From a bacterium (GTDB lineage Bacteria > Bacillota_I > Bacilli_A > RF39 > UBA660), in the NCBI GenBank assembly GCA_029012525.1, contig JAQXMG010000057.1, positions 1 through 15,434 on the forward strand: a stretch of DNA of 15,434 nucleotides, given 5' to 3'. Of this stretch, positions 15,063 to 15,434 are shown in pieces (the first letter of the stretch is position 1; the number at the start of each line of letters is the position of its first letter). The position numbers and the translations under genes were made by a program. Under the pieces are notes generated by a model. The model was not told the origin of the DNA, searched no databases, and saw nothing but the letters and a program-made list of their open reading frames with translations.

Positions 15063-15434
15063 CTGAAACTACAGTAATAATCATTGGAATTGATCCTGTT
15101 TCTTCATAAAAGTAGTCTCCAAGTTTTTCACGAATTTTATTTTTAAGTTTAGTAAAATCAACTTTTTTACCTGCACTTATATTTTCTTCGATAACTTGTT
15201 TTGATATTTCTTCCATTTTTAAAACCATATCAAGATTATCTTTAACATAAATGAATCCTCTAGTTAAAATCTCAGGTCCAGCCATTATTTCCTTAGTTTG
15301 CCTATCAAGAGTAGCACTAACGATAACTATACCATTCTGTCCTAACATCTCTCTATCTTTTAATACAAGTTCACCAATATCACCTTGACTCTTACCATCT
15401 ATTAAAATGTCATCAACTTCTATATGTTCATTAT
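15055..15434 (-). CDS. rnj: Ribonuclease J, C-terminal part (5' end outside window)
   Basis: The frame is open from the window edge to a TAG stop, giving about 126 residues. The stretch IDGKSQGDIGELVLKDREML, then NGIVIV, TLDRQTKEIMAGPEILTRGF and the helical C-terminal domain (EEISKQVIEE...TKLKNKIREKLGDYFYEETGSIPMIITVV) are typical of RNase J1/J2. RNase J is a metallo-beta-lactamase-fold 5'-3' exonuclease and endonuclease central to mRNA turnover and 16S rRNA maturation in Gram-positives. The catalytic domain lies beyond the window, so J1 and J2 cannot be told apart. The ATG at 15348 is internal. Confidence 0.92.
   Translation of the reverse strand, partial: NEHIEVDDILIDGKSQGDIGELVLKDREMLGQNGIVIVSATLDRQTKEIMAGPEILTRGFIYVKDNLDMVLKMEEISKQVIEENISAGKKVDFTKLKNKIREKLGDYFYEETGSIPMIITVVSEI

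Noticed and set aside
1..15434. CRISPR array, tRNA/rRNA gene, prophage or defence island
   Set aside because: No evenly spaced direct repeats, cloverleaf sequences or phage or defence genes were found on either strand.

Overview
This window is a very AT-rich stretch of bacterial chromosome. It encodes a monoderm (Gram-positive-type) member of the Bacillota: there is a lipoteichoic-acid-synthase-like enzyme, an RNase J, a YlbJ/YlbL pair, a DUF421 (YetF-like) membrane protein and Shine-Dalgarno sites close to AAGGAGG. Tryptophan is encoded by TGG and long genes stay open with TGA read as stop, so the standard bacterial code applies. None of the 12 visible host genes ends in TGA (8 TAA, 4 TAG). 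I infer an uncultured low-GC Bacilli or Mollicutes-related lineage, probably host-associated; the sequence does not fix the genus.

Layout. Positions 1-286 are the right end of an IS3-family insertion sequence (transposase C-terminus, terminator-like hairpin, terminal inverted repeat), ending 10 bp from the stop of rsmI. Next comes a minus-strand mutS-rsmI pair, then a 304-bp intergenic region with two stacked terminators. The minus-strand PDZ-Lon protease gene (ylbL) and the plus-strand ylbJ diverge from a 43-bp gap with a shared palindromic -10 region. Convergent to ylbJ, and overlapping its 3' end by 17 bp, are two minus-strand prepilin genes. Diverging from these is a plus-strand PilB/GspE-type assembly ATPase with a long asparagine-rich tail. 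A bidirectional terminator separates it from a minus-strand block ltaS - nucleotidyltransferase - priA. Upstream lie a DUF421 membrane protein gene and the 3' end of an RNase J gene, also on the minus strand.

How the parts fit. Most genes are housekeeping: DNA mismatch repair, 16S rRNA methylation, replication restart, RNA decay, and envelope polymer and sugar-nucleotide metabolism. The accessory part is the small type IV pilus-like locus at about 5996-9068, with a cysteine-rich pilin, a second pilin and the motor ATPase. The platform protein, prepilin peptidase and retraction ATPase are not in the window.

The most interesting non-coding structure is the ltaS/nucleotidyltransferase junction. 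A terminator-like hairpin there contains the Shine-Dalgarno of the downstream gene, its T-tract abuts the ATG, and its loop contains a TATAAT. This suggests that transcript origin decides whether the second gene is translated. I saw no tRNA or rRNA gene, CRISPR array or prophage, and no single clearly new multi-gene system.
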